64,000 bases of DNA from Pseudomonas aestuarii (lineage in GTDB: Bacteria; Pseudomonadota; Gammaproteobacteria; Pseudomonadales; Pseudomonadaceae). The stretch spans positions 62,001 through 126,000 of the forward strand of contig NZ_JAQJZJ010000008.1 of assembly GCF_027988105.1 (NCBI RefSeq), given 5' to 3'. Below the pieces are notes generated by a model. It did no database searches. It was given only the letters and a program-made list of their open reading frames with translations, and was not told the origin of the DNA. The position numbers were made by a program, and so were the translations under genes. This document shows positions 1 through 7,924 of this stretch, one piece after another (position 1 is the stretch's first letter; each line of letters opens with the position of its first letter).

Positions 1-134
1 AGTTCGCTGACCGCGTCATCGGCCAGCGCCAGCGCCAGCGGGCTGCACAGCATGACAGCGCACAGCGGCGCCAGGCGAAATGGGGCAGACAGGCGCAAGG
101 CGCCGGAAAAACGGGCACAGATAAGGACAGACAT
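1..134 (-). CDS. N-terminus of an exported protein, probably a TonB-dependent (copper) receptor; runs off the window
   Basis: About 44 codons are visible before the window edge. The ATG at 134 opens a typical Sec signal peptide: a basic N-region, then a hydrophobic stretch ending in LALALADDA, with probable cleavage near residue 39. A second ATG at residue 28 is possible but would leave a short signal. Nothing of the mature domain is visible, so the identity rests on context. DUF2946, PCuAC and PepSY genes upstream on the same strand are the usual company of OprC-like copper receptors in Pseudomonas. The signal peptide is seen; the receptor call is inference. Confidence 0.55.
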   Translation of the reverse strand, partial: MSVLICARFSGALRLSAPFRLAPLCAVMLCSPLALALADDAVSE

Positions 135-218
135 GATTTTTCCAAGATCGAGACAATCCAGCGCGCCGGCAACAACCGTCCTACAGCGGATGCTGGCGCG
201 TGAGAGCAGCAAAAACGA

Positions 219-599
219 TCAGGAAAGCATGGGCGGCGCGCGACTGCGCGAACCGGGAAAGACCGGCGAAGCGGGAAACTGTTGCGAGCCACCAGGAGGG
301 ACAAAGGCCGTAGCGAATACCGCCGAGCCGAGCAGCAGCGCCGGACTGGCCAGCGCCGGGCTGCTGAACAACAGGGTGCAGTAGCCGCATTTGGCCCACA
401 GCGGAGCATGCCCGCGATGCTGCTCAGCGCCCGCTACCTGACTGGCCGGGTGCTCGCTGCAACCCAGCCCGGCGTGCCCGGCCGCTGGTGCAGGCACCAG
501 CCACTGCGACAACAGCGGGCCGACACAGAGCAACAGCATGGCCAGCAATGCCGGCCTCAGCCCCCTGCGACGGTTAACTAGCTGTGCTGGTGCCTGCAT
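219..599 (-). CDS. DUF2946 family protein, distal copy in the metal-uptake operon
   Basis: A 126-residue protein with a basic N-terminus and a hydrophobic segment at about residues 16-40. A Cys/His-rich middle follows (GLGCSEHPASQ, then H-R-G-H, then KCGYCTLL at about residues 69-76), then a second hydrophobic segment and a short proline-rich tail. The CxxC within K-C-G-Y-C and the His pairs are the family hallmark and suggest metal binding at the membrane or in the periplasm. DUF2946 proteins commonly neighbour TonB-dependent copper receptors, as here. The start at 599 lacks a strong ribosome binding site, so a later start is possible. Biochemical role is unknown. Confidence 0.75.
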   Translation of the reverse strand: MQAPAQLVNRRRGLRPALLAMLLLCVGPLLSQWLVPAPAAGHAGLGCSEHPASQVAGAEQHRGHAPLWAKCGYCTLLFSSPALASPALLLGSAVFATAFVPPGGSQQFPASPVFPGSRSRAPPMLS

Positions 600-615
600 C
601 GATCAACGCCCGTGA

Positions 616-649
616 GTCCTGCCGCGATTATTGCCAGGCGCGGCAGGAC
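616..649 (-). other. Strong hairpin in the PCuAC-DUF2946 gap
   Basis: Perfect 11-bp inverted repeat, GTCCTGCCGCG (616-626) against CGCGGCAGGAC (639-649), with a 12-nt loop. It lies in the 80-nt gap between the chaperone stop and the next start on the same strand. No T-run follows on the minus strand, so it is not a classic terminator. It could attenuate transcription or protect the upstream mRNA from 3' exonucleases. The role is inferred. Confidence 0.5.
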
Positions 650-679
650 GCTCCTTGTCCCCGGTCAAGACCGCGACCA

Positions 680-1171
680 TCAGTGCTGATGGGCGGCGTT
701 CTGGGTGGCGGGCTCAGCCTTGACTGCGGACGCCTCGGCTTGCACCGCCACCTCCACCTCGACCTGGCCGGCCTTCTCGAAGGTCAGGGTCAAGGGGAAG
801 CGCTCACCCACCTTGGCCTGCTGTTTCAGGCCGAACAGCATCACGTGGTAGCCCATGGGCTCGAACCTGACCGCGCCACCGGCGGGGATTGCCACGCTCT
901 GTACCTGCTGCATCTTCATCACCCCATCGGCATGCACGTGCTCATGCATCTCGGCCTTGGCGGCCAGCGGGGTCTGCACGCCGAGCAGGCGGTCGGCCTC
1001 CGGGCCCTGGTTGTGCACCACGAAGTAAGCCGCGGCGGTCGGCGCCACCGGCGGCATCGCCCGCGACCAGGGGTGCTCGATCTGCAGTTCGCCGACCTGG
1101 TAGTCGTGGGCCGCGACAAACGGGCTCAGGCTCAGCAGTGCGGCCAGGAGCAGGGTTTTATTCAGCAACAT
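680..1171 (-). CDS. Periplasmic copper chaperone PCuAC (DUF461) family
   Basis: A 163-residue exported protein. I chose ATG 1171 over the in-frame ATG at 1177 because the GGAGA motif then sits 7 nt upstream; at 1177 it would be almost adjacent. A signal peptide runs to about VAA-HDYQ. The mature part is the single PCuAC cupredoxin-like domain, with the metal-binding His/Met pattern visible: AEMHEHVH, VMKMQQ, and later EPMGYHVMLFGL. The tail ends AAHQH, a further possible Cu site. Family members bind Cu(I)/Cu(II) in the periplasm and deliver it to cytochrome oxidase or receptors. It sits between the PepSY and DUF2946 genes, consistent with copper handling. Confidence 0.88.
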   Translation of the reverse strand: MLLNKTLLLAALLSLSPFVAAHDYQVGELQIEHPWSRAMPPVAPTAAAYFVVHNQGPEADRLLGVQTPLAAKAEMHEHVHADGVMKMQQVQSVAIPAGGAVRFEPMGYHVMLFGLKQQAKVGERFPLTLTFEKAGQVEVEVAVQAEASAVKAEPATQNAAHQH

Positions 1172-1192
1172 GGTCATTCTCCAGTGACGGAC

Positions 1193-1237
1193 TCAGTGTC
1201 CGTTTTCAGTCAGACGACACACGCTGAGCATGTCGTC
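1193..1237 (-). other. Leader-like 12-codon ORF overlapping a hairpin
   Basis: In the gap between the PepSY stop and PCuAC, an ATG at 1231 follows CTGGAG at good spacing and opens a 12-residue frame (MLSVCRLTENGH) ending with TGA at 1193-1195. The region can also fold: GACGACA (1213-1219) pairs with TGTCGTC (1231-1237), covering the mini-ORF start. This could be a translational leader or only spacer. The motifs are seen; the function is speculative. Confidence 0.25.
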
Positions 1238-1254
1238 GCTCCAGTAAAAAATGT

Positions 1255-2631
1255 TTACCCTCGGACCAGGCCGCGCACCGTACCGACGCGCACCAGCAGC
1301 CAGTCCAGTGCCCAGATCAACAACAGCGACGCACCCACCAGGGGAAATGCCGCGCCAAGCAGCAGCATGATGACGATGGCGGTTTTCCAGCGCGGCAAGT
1401 CATGGCGCAGCGGGGGCACGCCAAAGCGGCCTTGTGGGCGACGTGTCCACCACATGATCAACCCGCTGACGGCGCTGAGCAGCACCAGCAGGCAGACCGC
1501 CAGCATCAGCAACTGGTTGGCCAGGCCGAACAACTTGCCTTCGTGCAGCATCACCCCGGTTTCCACGGTTTTCGCCACTGCGCCGTAATCCTTCCAGCGC
1601 ACATCGGCCAACACCGCACCGCTGTATTGGTCGAGATGCAGGGTGGCGTCATTGCGTGGGTCATCGGCGAACAGCGCCACCGTGTACACGCCTTGCTCGC
1701 CTTTGGGCAGGGTGATGCTGTAACCCGGCAGCACGCCACGCGCGGCAGCCGTATCGACCACCTGCTGCAAGCTGGCCTGGGCGGCAGTAACAGGGGAGGT
1801 GTCCGGCATGACTTGGCCGTTATGCGCGGCGTGTGGATCGGACAGCGGCAGTGGCGTGGTTTCCACCGCCCAGGCCACGGTCTGCCGGGTGCTGCTGTTG
1901 AGGCTGCCAGCCAGCTGTTCGGACTTCGGCACCGCGTCCCACATGGCCACCGGGAAGTGGTTCCAGGCACCCGCGAACTGCGCGCCCCAGAAGCCGGTCC
2001 AGGTCATCCCGGTGAGCAGCATGAACAAGAGCAACAACGCGCCCCAGAATCCGCTCACCGCATGCAGGTCACGCCAGAACAGCCGCCCACGGCTGGCCAG
2101 GCGCGGCCATAGCACGCCGGCGCCAGCACTGCCGCGCGGCCACCACAGATACACCCCCGACACCAGCAGGACGATGCTCCAACCGGCGGCCAGCTCGATC
2201 AGCCGATCGCCGAGCGTGCCGATCATCAGCTCGCCGTGCAGGGCGCGGGCGATCGCCTGCAGGTTGCTCTGCGCATCCTGACTGCCGAGCAAGGTGCCCC
2301 GGTAAGGGTCGACGAACAGATTGAGGCCCTGCCCGGCGTGGTCGACGACAAACTGCGCGCTGCGCCCCGCCTCGGTGGGCGGCAGGTACTGCTGGATGGT
2401 CGCCTGGGGGTAGGCCTGTTTGACCACCGCCAGTTGCTGATCGGCGCTCAAGCGCTGCTCGGCCACCGGTACCTGCAGCAGGTCGGCATACATCAGCTGA
2501 TCCAACTGCGGTTTGAACAGGTAGATGATCCCGGTCAGCGACAGCAGGATCAGGAACGGAATAACCAACAGCCCGGCGTAGAAATGCCAGCGCCAGGCCA
2601 GGCTGTAGAACGATGGGGTTGGCGGTTTCAT
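1255..2631 (-). CDS. PepSY-associated TM helix domain membrane protein
   Basis: A 458-residue inner-membrane protein. The start is set at ATG 2631 because GAGGGG lies 8 nt upstream and the stop of the preceding mini-ORF overlaps it as ATGA; an upstream frame to 2688 lacks this support. The first helix (WRWHFYAGLLVIPFLILLSLTG) carries the family-typical W-R-W-H-x-Y-x-G. Further helices lie near the middle and at the C-terminus, with periplasmic PepSY-like segments between them. Family members often accompany TonB-dependent receptors and are suspected of reducing or releasing the metal taken up. The operon position agrees; the exact activity is not established. Confidence 0.88.
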   Translation of the reverse strand: MKPPTPSFYSLAWRWHFYAGLLVIPFLILLSLTGIIYLFKPQLDQLMYADLLQVPVAEQRLSADQQLAVVKQAYPQATIQQYLPPTEAGRSAQFVVDHAGQGLNLFVDPYRGTLLGSQDAQSNLQAIARALHGELMIGTLGDRLIELAAGWSIVLLVSGVYLWWPRGSAGAGVLWPRLASRGRLFWRDLHAVSGFWGALLLLFMLLTGMTWTGFWGAQFAGAWNHFPVAMWDAVPKSEQLAGSLNSSTRQTVAWAVETTPLPLSDPHAAHNGQVMPDTSPVTAAQASLQQVVDTAAARGVLPGYSITLPKGEQGVYTVALFADDPRNDATLHLDQYSGAVLADVRWKDYGAVAKTVETGVMLHEGKLFGLANQLLMLAVCLLVLLSAVSGLIMWWTRRPQGRFGVPPLRHDLPRWKTAIVIMLLLGAAFPLVGASLLLIWALDWLLVRVGTVRGLVRG

Positions 2632-2753
2632 TGCCGAGCCCCTCGAGATGAGATCTGCTGGTCGCGAAGTATTGCGTTCAGCAGGCAACCGAGGCCGGCA
2701 TGACCCGGGCCGCCCATCGGCGCAAGCAGGCTAAGGGCGAGTTGGTGATACAT
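2628..2753 (-). CDS. Small 41-residue ORF translationally coupled to the PepSY gene
   Basis: This ORF is too short for routine calling. ATG 2753 is preceded by GGGGAGA at about 5 nt, a good ribosome binding site. It encodes 41 residues, starting MYHQLALSLLAPMGGPGHAG, with a single Cys (GLGCLL) and a basic tail. Its TGA (2628-2630) overlaps the PepSY ATG as ATGA, the classic arrangement for translational coupling. I recognise no family. It may be a real small protein or only a translated leader that delivers ribosomes to the PepSY start. The overlap and binding site are seen; production of a stable peptide is not shown. Confidence 0.5.
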   Translation of the reverse strand: MYHQLALSLLAPMGGPGHAGLGCLLNAILRDQQISSRGARQ

Positions 2754-2894
2754 GGATGTCTCCCCTGAAACTCAAGTGCTGCCAGGGAGCCACCGCGCGG
2801 CAAGCGACGGCGATCATCCCGGCAGGCGTTCACTCACAAATTGCTGTGACGACATAGCCGCGGCACCGCACAGGCACCGCGACGCAGAGCGAAC

Positions 2895-3281
2895 TCAGGC
2901 GAGCAACGGGGAGGCGCGGGGATTGGCCGAGGGCCAGAGATAGCGGACGGGGCGCCCCGCCAGCAGCGGCGCCGCCCGCGGTTGGCGACTGGCGCCAAGC
3001 AGGCCGAGCAGGCCGAAGAACGCCGCCAGGATCAGCGCGCTGAAGGTGGAGCAGAGGGAGCAGCCCGGACCGCTGGCCGGGTTGACCGCGGGGATCCCGG
3101 AGCCAGTCAGATCGACCCCGGCAGCAAAATTGCCCTCGAAGGAGCAGTACTGGCCATCCAGGCCGCTGAGCTGCAGGCCGGCCATCTGGCCATGGCCGAT
3201 GCTGCAGGCGAACGCACTGAAGAGGACGCTGAAATACAGCATCCAGGCAATCAGCGAGCGGTCGGTGCGGGCCAGTTTCAT
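2895..3281 (-). CDS. DUF2946 family protein, proximal copy
   Basis: A 128-residue protein that appears to be the first gene of the minus-strand operon. An N-terminal hydrophobic segment (LIAWMLYFSVLFSAFACSIGHG) contains the family's Cys and His. A central SGPGCSLCSTF gives the CxxC pair, followed by a second membrane segment (ALILAAFFGLLGLLGA) and an Arg/Pro-rich tail. It resembles the distal copy at 219-599 in layout, so the operon carries two divergent paralogues. The likely role is membrane-associated metal binding during copper acquisition, inferred from neighbours. About 140 nt without a recognisable gene separate it from the mini-ORF. Confidence 0.78.
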   Translation of the reverse strand: MKLARTDRSLIAWMLYFSVLFSAFACSIGHGQMAGLQLSGLDGQYCSFEGNFAAGVDLTGSGIPAVNPASGPGCSLCSTFSALILAAFFGLLGLLGASRQPRAAPLLAGRPVRYLWPSANPRASPLLA

Positions 3282-3362
3282 GGAGCGCGACTCTAGCAGT
3301 TAGTCCAATCTGGTAACAGCGGCGCAGCGTGGTCGATTGCCGCAGCCCAACTGCGGCCAAGC

Positions 3363-4280
3363 TTAGGCATGCCAGGGTGCCCGCGCCAGCAGAGCGGCGC
3401 AACGGCTCTGGACAAATTCGCGCAGCAGATGCACCGGCTTGCTCAGTTGTGCACGGTGGGCGCAGATCAGGTTGAGCGGGGTTGCCTCGCCCCGCCACTC
3501 GGGCAGCAGCACCTTGAGCCGCCCGGCCTGGACATCGCCCGCCACGTCCAGCCAGGACTTGTATACCAGCCCGGCGCCCGCCACTGCCCAACGGTGGACC
3601 ACATCGGCATCGTCGCTGACCCGATCGCCGCCGACCGTCAGGCTCTGCTCGCGCTTGCCGGCCTGAAAGCGCCAGCGCTCGTGCACCCGCCCGCCGAGCA
3701 TGTAGAGCAGGCAGTTGTGCTCGGCCAGCGCCTCGACGCTCCGCGGTTCACCGTGACGCGCCAGGTAGTCCGGCGCGGCGCAGAGTACCCGGCGGTTGCC
3801 CGCTGCCACCGGCAAGGCGACCAGGCTGGAGTCCTCAGGCGCGCCATAGCGCAGGGCGATGTCCACCGGCTCGCGAAACAGATCGGTCACCCGGTCGCCA
3901 AGCAGCAGGCGCAACTGCAACTGCGGGTGCGCCAGTTGGAACTCATCGAGCCAGGGCAGCAAGATGTTGCGGCCGAAATCCGACGGTGCCGACAGTTGCA
4001 GCAAGCCGCTGATGCCAACCTTGCTACCCGCCAGTTGTTGCCGGCCATCGTCCAGGCTTTGCAGGGCCAGGCGGGCGTGTACCAGGAAGGCTTCGCCCTC
4101 CGGGGTCAGGCGCAGGCTGCGCGTGGAGCGCACCAGCAGATGCGCCTGCAGGTGCTGCTCCAGGCGCTTGAGCGCGGCGCTGGCCACCGCCGGCGAGATG
4201 TCCAGCAGTCGCGCAGCGGCGGACAGGCTGCCGAGTTCGGCGGTGCGCACGAACACCTGCAGGTCAGCAAAATTCAGCAT
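3363..4280 (-). CDS. LysR-type transcriptional regulator
   Basis: A 305-residue protein with the standard LysR layout. A winged helix-turn-helix occupies about residues 1-60 (FADLQVFVRTAELGSLSAAA, then ISPAVASAALKRLEQ), followed by a linker helix and a substrate-binding domain (about residues 90-295). It is divergent from a quinone-oxidoreductase-like gene at 4448, and the AT-rich space between them contains two dyads with LysR spacing. It therefore probably autoregulates and controls the neighbour. The inducer cannot be told from sequence. A 7-bp stem (3339-3357) lies just beyond its stop but has no T-run. Confidence 0.93.
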   Translation of the reverse strand: MLNFADLQVFVRTAELGSLSAAARLLDISPAVASAALKRLEQHLQAHLLVRSTRSLRLTPEGEAFLVHARLALQSLDDGRQQLAGSKVGISGLLQLSAPSDFGRNILLPWLDEFQLAHPQLQLRLLLGDRVTDLFREPVDIALRYGAPEDSSLVALPVAAGNRRVLCAAPDYLARHGEPRSVEALAEHNCLLYMLGGRVHERWRFQAGKREQSLTVGGDRVSDDADVVHRWAVAGAGLVYKSWLDVAGDVQAGRLKVLLPEWRGEATPLNLICAHRAQLSKPVHLLREFVQSRCAALLARAPWHA

Positions 4281-4294
4281 GGAAACCCCGGCAT

Positions 4295-4351
4295 TTTCAA
4301 ATAAATATTGAAAGAGACTCTATTCCTACCCTGTTTTTCAGCCATATGAAA
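4295..4351. promoter_or_regulatory. Two dyad operators in the LysR/oxidoreductase divergent promoter
   Basis: TTTCAA-N7-TTGAAA (4295-4313) and TTTCA-N6-TGAAA (4336-4351) lie 22 nt apart in the only AT-rich stretch of the intergenic space. Both fit the T-N11-A-like dyads bound by LysR proteins, and they share the TTTCA/TGAAA half-site. The pair resembles recognition and activation sites. The sequence symmetry is seen; binding by the adjacent regulator is inferred. Confidence 0.55.
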
Positions 4352-4447
4352 TAGCCGAGTATGGCCATCACCGGGCCAGAGGACCCTGGCCGCGAATGCT
4401 CGCGGCCAGGACCCGCGCCTACAGTCGCCCCACACCTCAGAGCTGCC

Positions 4448-5464
4448 ATGAAAGCCATCGCCTACTACCACTCCCTGCCCGCCGAACATCCCGAAGCCCT
4501 GCAGGACATCCAGCTGGCGCAACCCAGCCCCGGTCCGCGCGACCTGCTGGTGCAGGTCAACGCCATCTCGGTCAATCCGGTGGACACCAAGATCCGCAGC
4601 ACGGTCGCCCCGGAAAACGGCGAAGCCAAGGTACTCGGCTGGGATGCCAGCGGCATCGTCCAGGCCGTGGGTAGCGAGGTGACCCTGTTCCAGCCCGGCG
4701 ACCGGGTGTTCTATGCCGGCGCGATCAACCGCGCCGGCGCCAACAGCGAGTTGCATGTGGTGGACGAACGCATCGTCGGCCACATGCCCGGCAGCCTGAC
4801 GTTCGCCGAGGCCGCGGCGCTGCCGCTGACCGCGATCACCGCCTGGGAGCTGCTGTTCGAGCGCCTGCAGATCGCCGAGGGTTCCAGCGACTTGGGCCAG
4901 AGCCTGCTGATCGTCGGCGCCGCTGGCGGGGTCGGCTCGATCCTCACCCAACTGGCCCGCCAGCTCACCGGCCTGACCGTGATCGGCAGCGCCTCGCGCC
5001 CGCAAACCCAGGCCTGGGTGCGCGAGCTCGGCGCCCACCATGTGATCGACCACAGCCGGCCGTTGCACGAAGAACTCAGGCGCATCGGCATCAACCAGGT
5101 GACCCACGTCGCCAGCCTGACCCAGACCGACCAGCACTTCGATCAACTGATCGACTGCCTGGCGCCGCAGGGCCGCCTGGCACTGATCGACGATCCGCGG
5201 CAACCACTGGATGTGATGAAGCTCAAGCGCAAGAGCCTGTCACTGCATTGGGAGCTGATGTTCACCCGCTCGCTGTTCGCGACCGCAGACATGATCGAGC
5301 AGCATCGCCTGCTCGAGCGGGTCGCCGAACTGATTGATGCCGGCGTGCTGAAAACCACCCTCGGCGAGCACTTCGGCAGCATCAATGCGGCCAATCTGCG
5401 CCGCGCCCATGCCCTGCTGGAAAGCGGCAAGGCCAAAGGCAAGGTCGTCCTCGAAGGTTTCTGA
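4448..5464 (+). CDS. Zinc-type alcohol dehydrogenase family / quinone oxidoreductase-like protein
   Basis: A 338-residue MDR-superfamily protein starting MKAIAYYHSL. It has a GroES-like N-terminal domain (VQVNAISVNPVDTKIR, GWDASGIVQAVG, GDRVFYAG) and a Rossmann domain with LLIVGAAGGVGSILTQLAR (about residues 156-174), a nucleotide-binding G-A-A-G-G-V-G-S. The Cys ligands of zinc dehydrogenases are absent, so it is probably a NADPH-dependent quinone or enone reductase rather than a zinc alcohol dehydrogenase, despite the family name. The ATG at 4448 is preferred to upstream in-frame starts because homologues begin here and the upstream frame crosses the operators. It is divergent from, and probably regulated by, the LysR gene. 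Confidence 0.88.
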   Translation: MKAIAYYHSLPAEHPEALQDIQLAQPSPGPRDLLVQVNAISVNPVDTKIRSTVAPENGEAKVLGWDASGIVQAVGSEVTLFQPGDRVFYAGAINRAGANSELHVVDERIVGHMPGSLTFAEAAALPLTAITAWELLFERLQIAEGSSDLGQSLLIVGAAGGVGSILTQLARQLTGLTVIGSASRPQTQAWVRELGAHHVIDHSRPLHEELRRIGINQVTHVASLTQTDQHFDQLIDCLAPQGRLALIDDPRQPLDVMKLKRKSLSLHWELMFTRSLFATADMIEQHRLLERVAELIDAGVLKTTLGEHFGSINAANLRRAHALLESGKAKGKVVLEGF

Positions 5465-5626
5465 GTGACGGCTGTTACCGGCCGCATGCGCACCGTCAGC
5501 GCTGACCGCACTGTTCCCAACAATCGAGCGAGAACCGGCTAGACTGCCATTACGCTCAAGGGCATGCCACCCAGGTATGGCATGCCCAGCGGCCTCTCGC
5601 CAACCTGCGACTCATCGGTGGTAAGG

Positions 5627-7504
5627 ATGCGTTCCGATCTAATAGTCCCGTTGCGTCTGGCCGGTGCCTACATCCTGTTCAGCAGCACCTGGATTCTTGC
5701 CAGCGACGCCCTGCTGATGGCCGTGGTCAACGACAAAGCCCTGAGCAGCCAGCTGCAAACCGTCAAAGGCATGCTCTTCGTACTGCTCAGCAGCCTGCTG
5801 ATCTTCTACCTCAACTTGCGTGATCGCCGCGCCCAGCGTGTGCTGCTCAACGCCCTGACGCACAACACCCGCCTGTTGCAACAAACCCAGCGCACTGCCC
5901 GACTCGGCAGCTGGGAATATGACGGCCATTTCCACTGGAGCAGCGAAGCCCTGTCCCTGCTTGGGCGCGACCCAGGCAGTGCACACAGTGGCACCGAGCA
6001 ATTACTCAGCTGGCTCTACCCGGCCGAGCGACCGGCCCTGCAGCGCTCCTTGCAAGCGCTGCTCGAACAGCACAAACCGATGGCGGTCAGTGCACGCCTG
6101 CAGCGACCTGAAAAGCGACAGACCGCCTGGCTGATGCTGCGCGGCGAGGCGGATGCCGATGGTCAGATCCTCGGCACCGTGCAGGACATCAGTAGCCAGA
6201 AGCGCGACGAAATCGCCCTGCGTGAAAGCGAACAGCGTTTCCGCCAACTGTTCGAGCAAACCCCGCGGATTGCCGTACAGGGTTACGACCGCGAGCGCCG
6301 GGTCATCTACTGGAACCCGGCCAGCGCCCAGCTCTATGGCTATAGCCTGCAGGAAGCCATGGGCCAGCGCCTGGAAGAGCTGATCATCCCGCCAGCCGCG
6401 CGCAGCAAGGTCGTCAGCGCATTCAACCGCTGGCTGCTCGGTGGCCCGCCGATTGCCGCCGCCGAGATGCAATTGCAGCGCAAGGACGGCGGCAAGGTGT
6501 GGGTGTATTCCTCCCACTCGATGCTCAACAACAGCCGCGACCAGCTGGAGTTGTACCGCGTCGACATCGATCTCAGCGAACAGCAGCAAACCAATCTCGA
6601 ACTGCAGTCCAGCGAGGAGCGTTACCGCGAACTGGTCGAACAGCTGAGCAATGTGATCGTGCAGACGGACACCAGTGGGCAGCTTGTTTTTCTCAACCCG
6701 GCCTGGGAAAAGCTCAGTGGCTATGCCGGCTATGAATGCCTCGGCCGACCGTTGGCACAGTTTCTCGACAGCGCCGGTGCCGCGAGCTTCAACCAGCAGC
6801 TCAGCGCTATCGACAACGGCCAGCAGGCCGACCTGCGTGGCGAGTTCCGTCTGCTCACCCGCCAGGGCCAACTGCGCTGGATAGACATTCAGTTAAGCCA
6901 CAGCCCATCGAACAACCTGCTCAACGGCAGCCTGCAAGACATCCATGACCGCCACCAACTGCAGCAACTGCAGCACGCACGCAACGCGGTGCTCGATGAG
7001 CTGCTCGCCCGCCGCCCCCTGGCGCATATCCTCGAGGGCATCAGCCGGCGCTTACAGGATCTCAATCCGCACATGCGGGTGTCGATCATGCTGCTGGACG
7101 AGCAGCGCCAGTGCCTGCATCTGCTCGCCGCACCCAGCCTGCCCGAGCCGTACCGGCAGGCCATCGACGGCCTGCCGGCGCAGCTCGAACTCGGTTCATG
7201 CGGCCACGCTGCGTGCAGCGGCGAACTGGTGATCGCGCCAGACCTCGCGACTCATCCCTACTGGCAGGCGTTTCGCACCCAGGCCCTGGCCGCCGGCTTA
7301 CATGCCTGCTGGTCGCTGCCGTTCAAGGATGAGAACGCTCGGGTACTCGGCACCTTCGGCATCTACTACGACCAACCCAAGCGGCCGAGCCAGGCCGATA
7401 TAGCCCTGGTCACCGAGTTCACCCGCCTGGCCAGCCTGGCCGTGCAACAGCTGCAGCTGCAGCGACGCATGCTGCATGCCGACGACCAGCAGCCGTCCAT
7501 TTGA
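5627..7504 (+). CDS. Membrane sensor with three PAS domains and a GAF domain, no output domain
   Basis: About 625 residues from ATG 5627; starts at 5564 or 5582 are possible and none has a convincing ribosome binding site. The N-terminus has two membrane helices (LAGAYILFSSTWILASDALL and KGMLFVLLSSLLIFYLNL), the pair often found in front of PAS-GGDEF sensors. Three PAS modules follow, at roughly residues 85-205 (RTARLGSWEYDG), 210-330 (ERRVIYWNPASAQLYGYSL) and 335-455 (GQLVFLNPAWEKLSGYAGYE). A C-terminal GAF runs from about 470 to 610 (MRVSIMLLDE, then FGIYY). The protein stops right after the GAF helix, with no GGDEF, EAL, kinase or methyl-accepting domain. Confidence 0.85.
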   Translation: MRSDLIVPLRLAGAYILFSSTWILASDALLMAVVNDKALSSQLQTVKGMLFVLLSSLLIFYLNLRDRRAQRVLLNALTHNTRLLQQTQRTARLGSWEYDGHFHWSSEALSLLGRDPGSAHSGTEQLLSWLYPAERPALQRSLQALLEQHKPMAVSARLQRPEKRQTAWLMLRGEADADGQILGTVQDISSQKRDEIALRESEQRFRQLFEQTPRIAVQGYDRERRVIYWNPASAQLYGYSLQEAMGQRLEELIIPPAARSKVVSAFNRWLLGGPPIAAAEMQLQRKDGGKVWVYSSHSMLNNSRDQLELYRVDIDLSEQQQTNLELQSSEERYRELVEQLSNVIVQTDTSGQLVFLNPAWEKLSGYAGYECLGRPLAQFLDSAGAASFNQQLSAIDNGQQADLRGEFRLLTRQGQLRWIDIQLSHSPSNNLLNGSLQDIHDRHQLQQLQHARNAVLDELLARRPLAHILEGISRRLQDLNPHMRVSIMLLDEQRQCLHLLAAPSLPEPYRQAIDGLPAQLELGSCGHAACSGELVIAPDLATHPYWQAFRTQALAAGLHACWSLPFKDENARVLGTFGIYYDQPKRPSQADIALVTEFTRLASLAVQQLQLQRRMLHADDQQPSI

Positions 7505-7570
7505 CCCATGTCAGAAATAGTTCATCTGCCGCAACTAGACTCGGCCACCTAACCCGTGGAGATGCCGCTC

Positions 7571-7750
7571 ATGAACATCTGTATCCAGCCACTGCACAAA
7601 GCCGAAGGGACCTGCTGGCAAGTCCGCTTCGCCAGCCATAGCGTGAGCTTTCGCAGCGAAACCGAAGCCCGTCAATTCGTCGCCACCCTCGAAGCACGCC
7701 TGCAGGCCCCGCATCCATTGTCGAGCCACATGCAGCGCGCCGCCAACTGA
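7571..7750 (+). CDS. Small conserved-looking hypothetical protein
   Basis: A 59-residue soluble protein beginning MNICIQPLHKAEGTCWQV. ATG 7571 is chosen because TGGAG lies 9 nt upstream; the ATG at 7562 overlaps that site. The sequence has a beta-like N-terminus (CWQVRFASHSVSFRS) followed by a helix (ETEARQFVATLEARLQ), resembling small DUF1652-like or sensor-fragment proteins, but I cannot assign a family. It follows the PAS/GAF sensor by 66 nt on the same strand and may share its transcript. No signal peptide or membrane segment is visible. Confidence 0.6.
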   Translation: MNICIQPLHKAEGTCWQVRFASHSVSFRSETEARQFVATLEARLQAPHPLSSHMQRAAN

Positions 7751-7784
7751 GCCGCGGAACGCAGGACGGCCTGGGCGGCTTTCC

Positions 7785-7858
7785 GATCGGACAGCCCGCC
7801 AGGGTTTGTGCCGCACGGACAAGCCTGCAGTGCACGGCCTGCGGCGAGTGACCGCCCA
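7785..7858 (-). repeat. Degenerate copy of the GTAGGG intergenic repeat
   Basis: The core motifs GACAGCCCGCCAG and CCTGCGGCGAGTGAC match, in order and spacing, the clear copies at 38359-38470 and 38506-38612. The CCCTAC terminus has decayed to CGCCC. It lies between the small ORF and the convergent MFS gene, the same kind of site as the intact copies. Confidence 0.5.
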
Positions 7859-7924
7859 GGGCCGCGGGGTGTACGAGCTCATGGCCCAGGCTGTTGGCAG
7901 ACTAGCGCAGCAGCCGGGCGTTTC

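Noticed and set aside
3339..3357. GCCGCAG-N5-CTGCGGC hairpin as a terminator for the LysR gene
   Set aside because: The stem is only 7 bp and no T-run follows on the minus strand.
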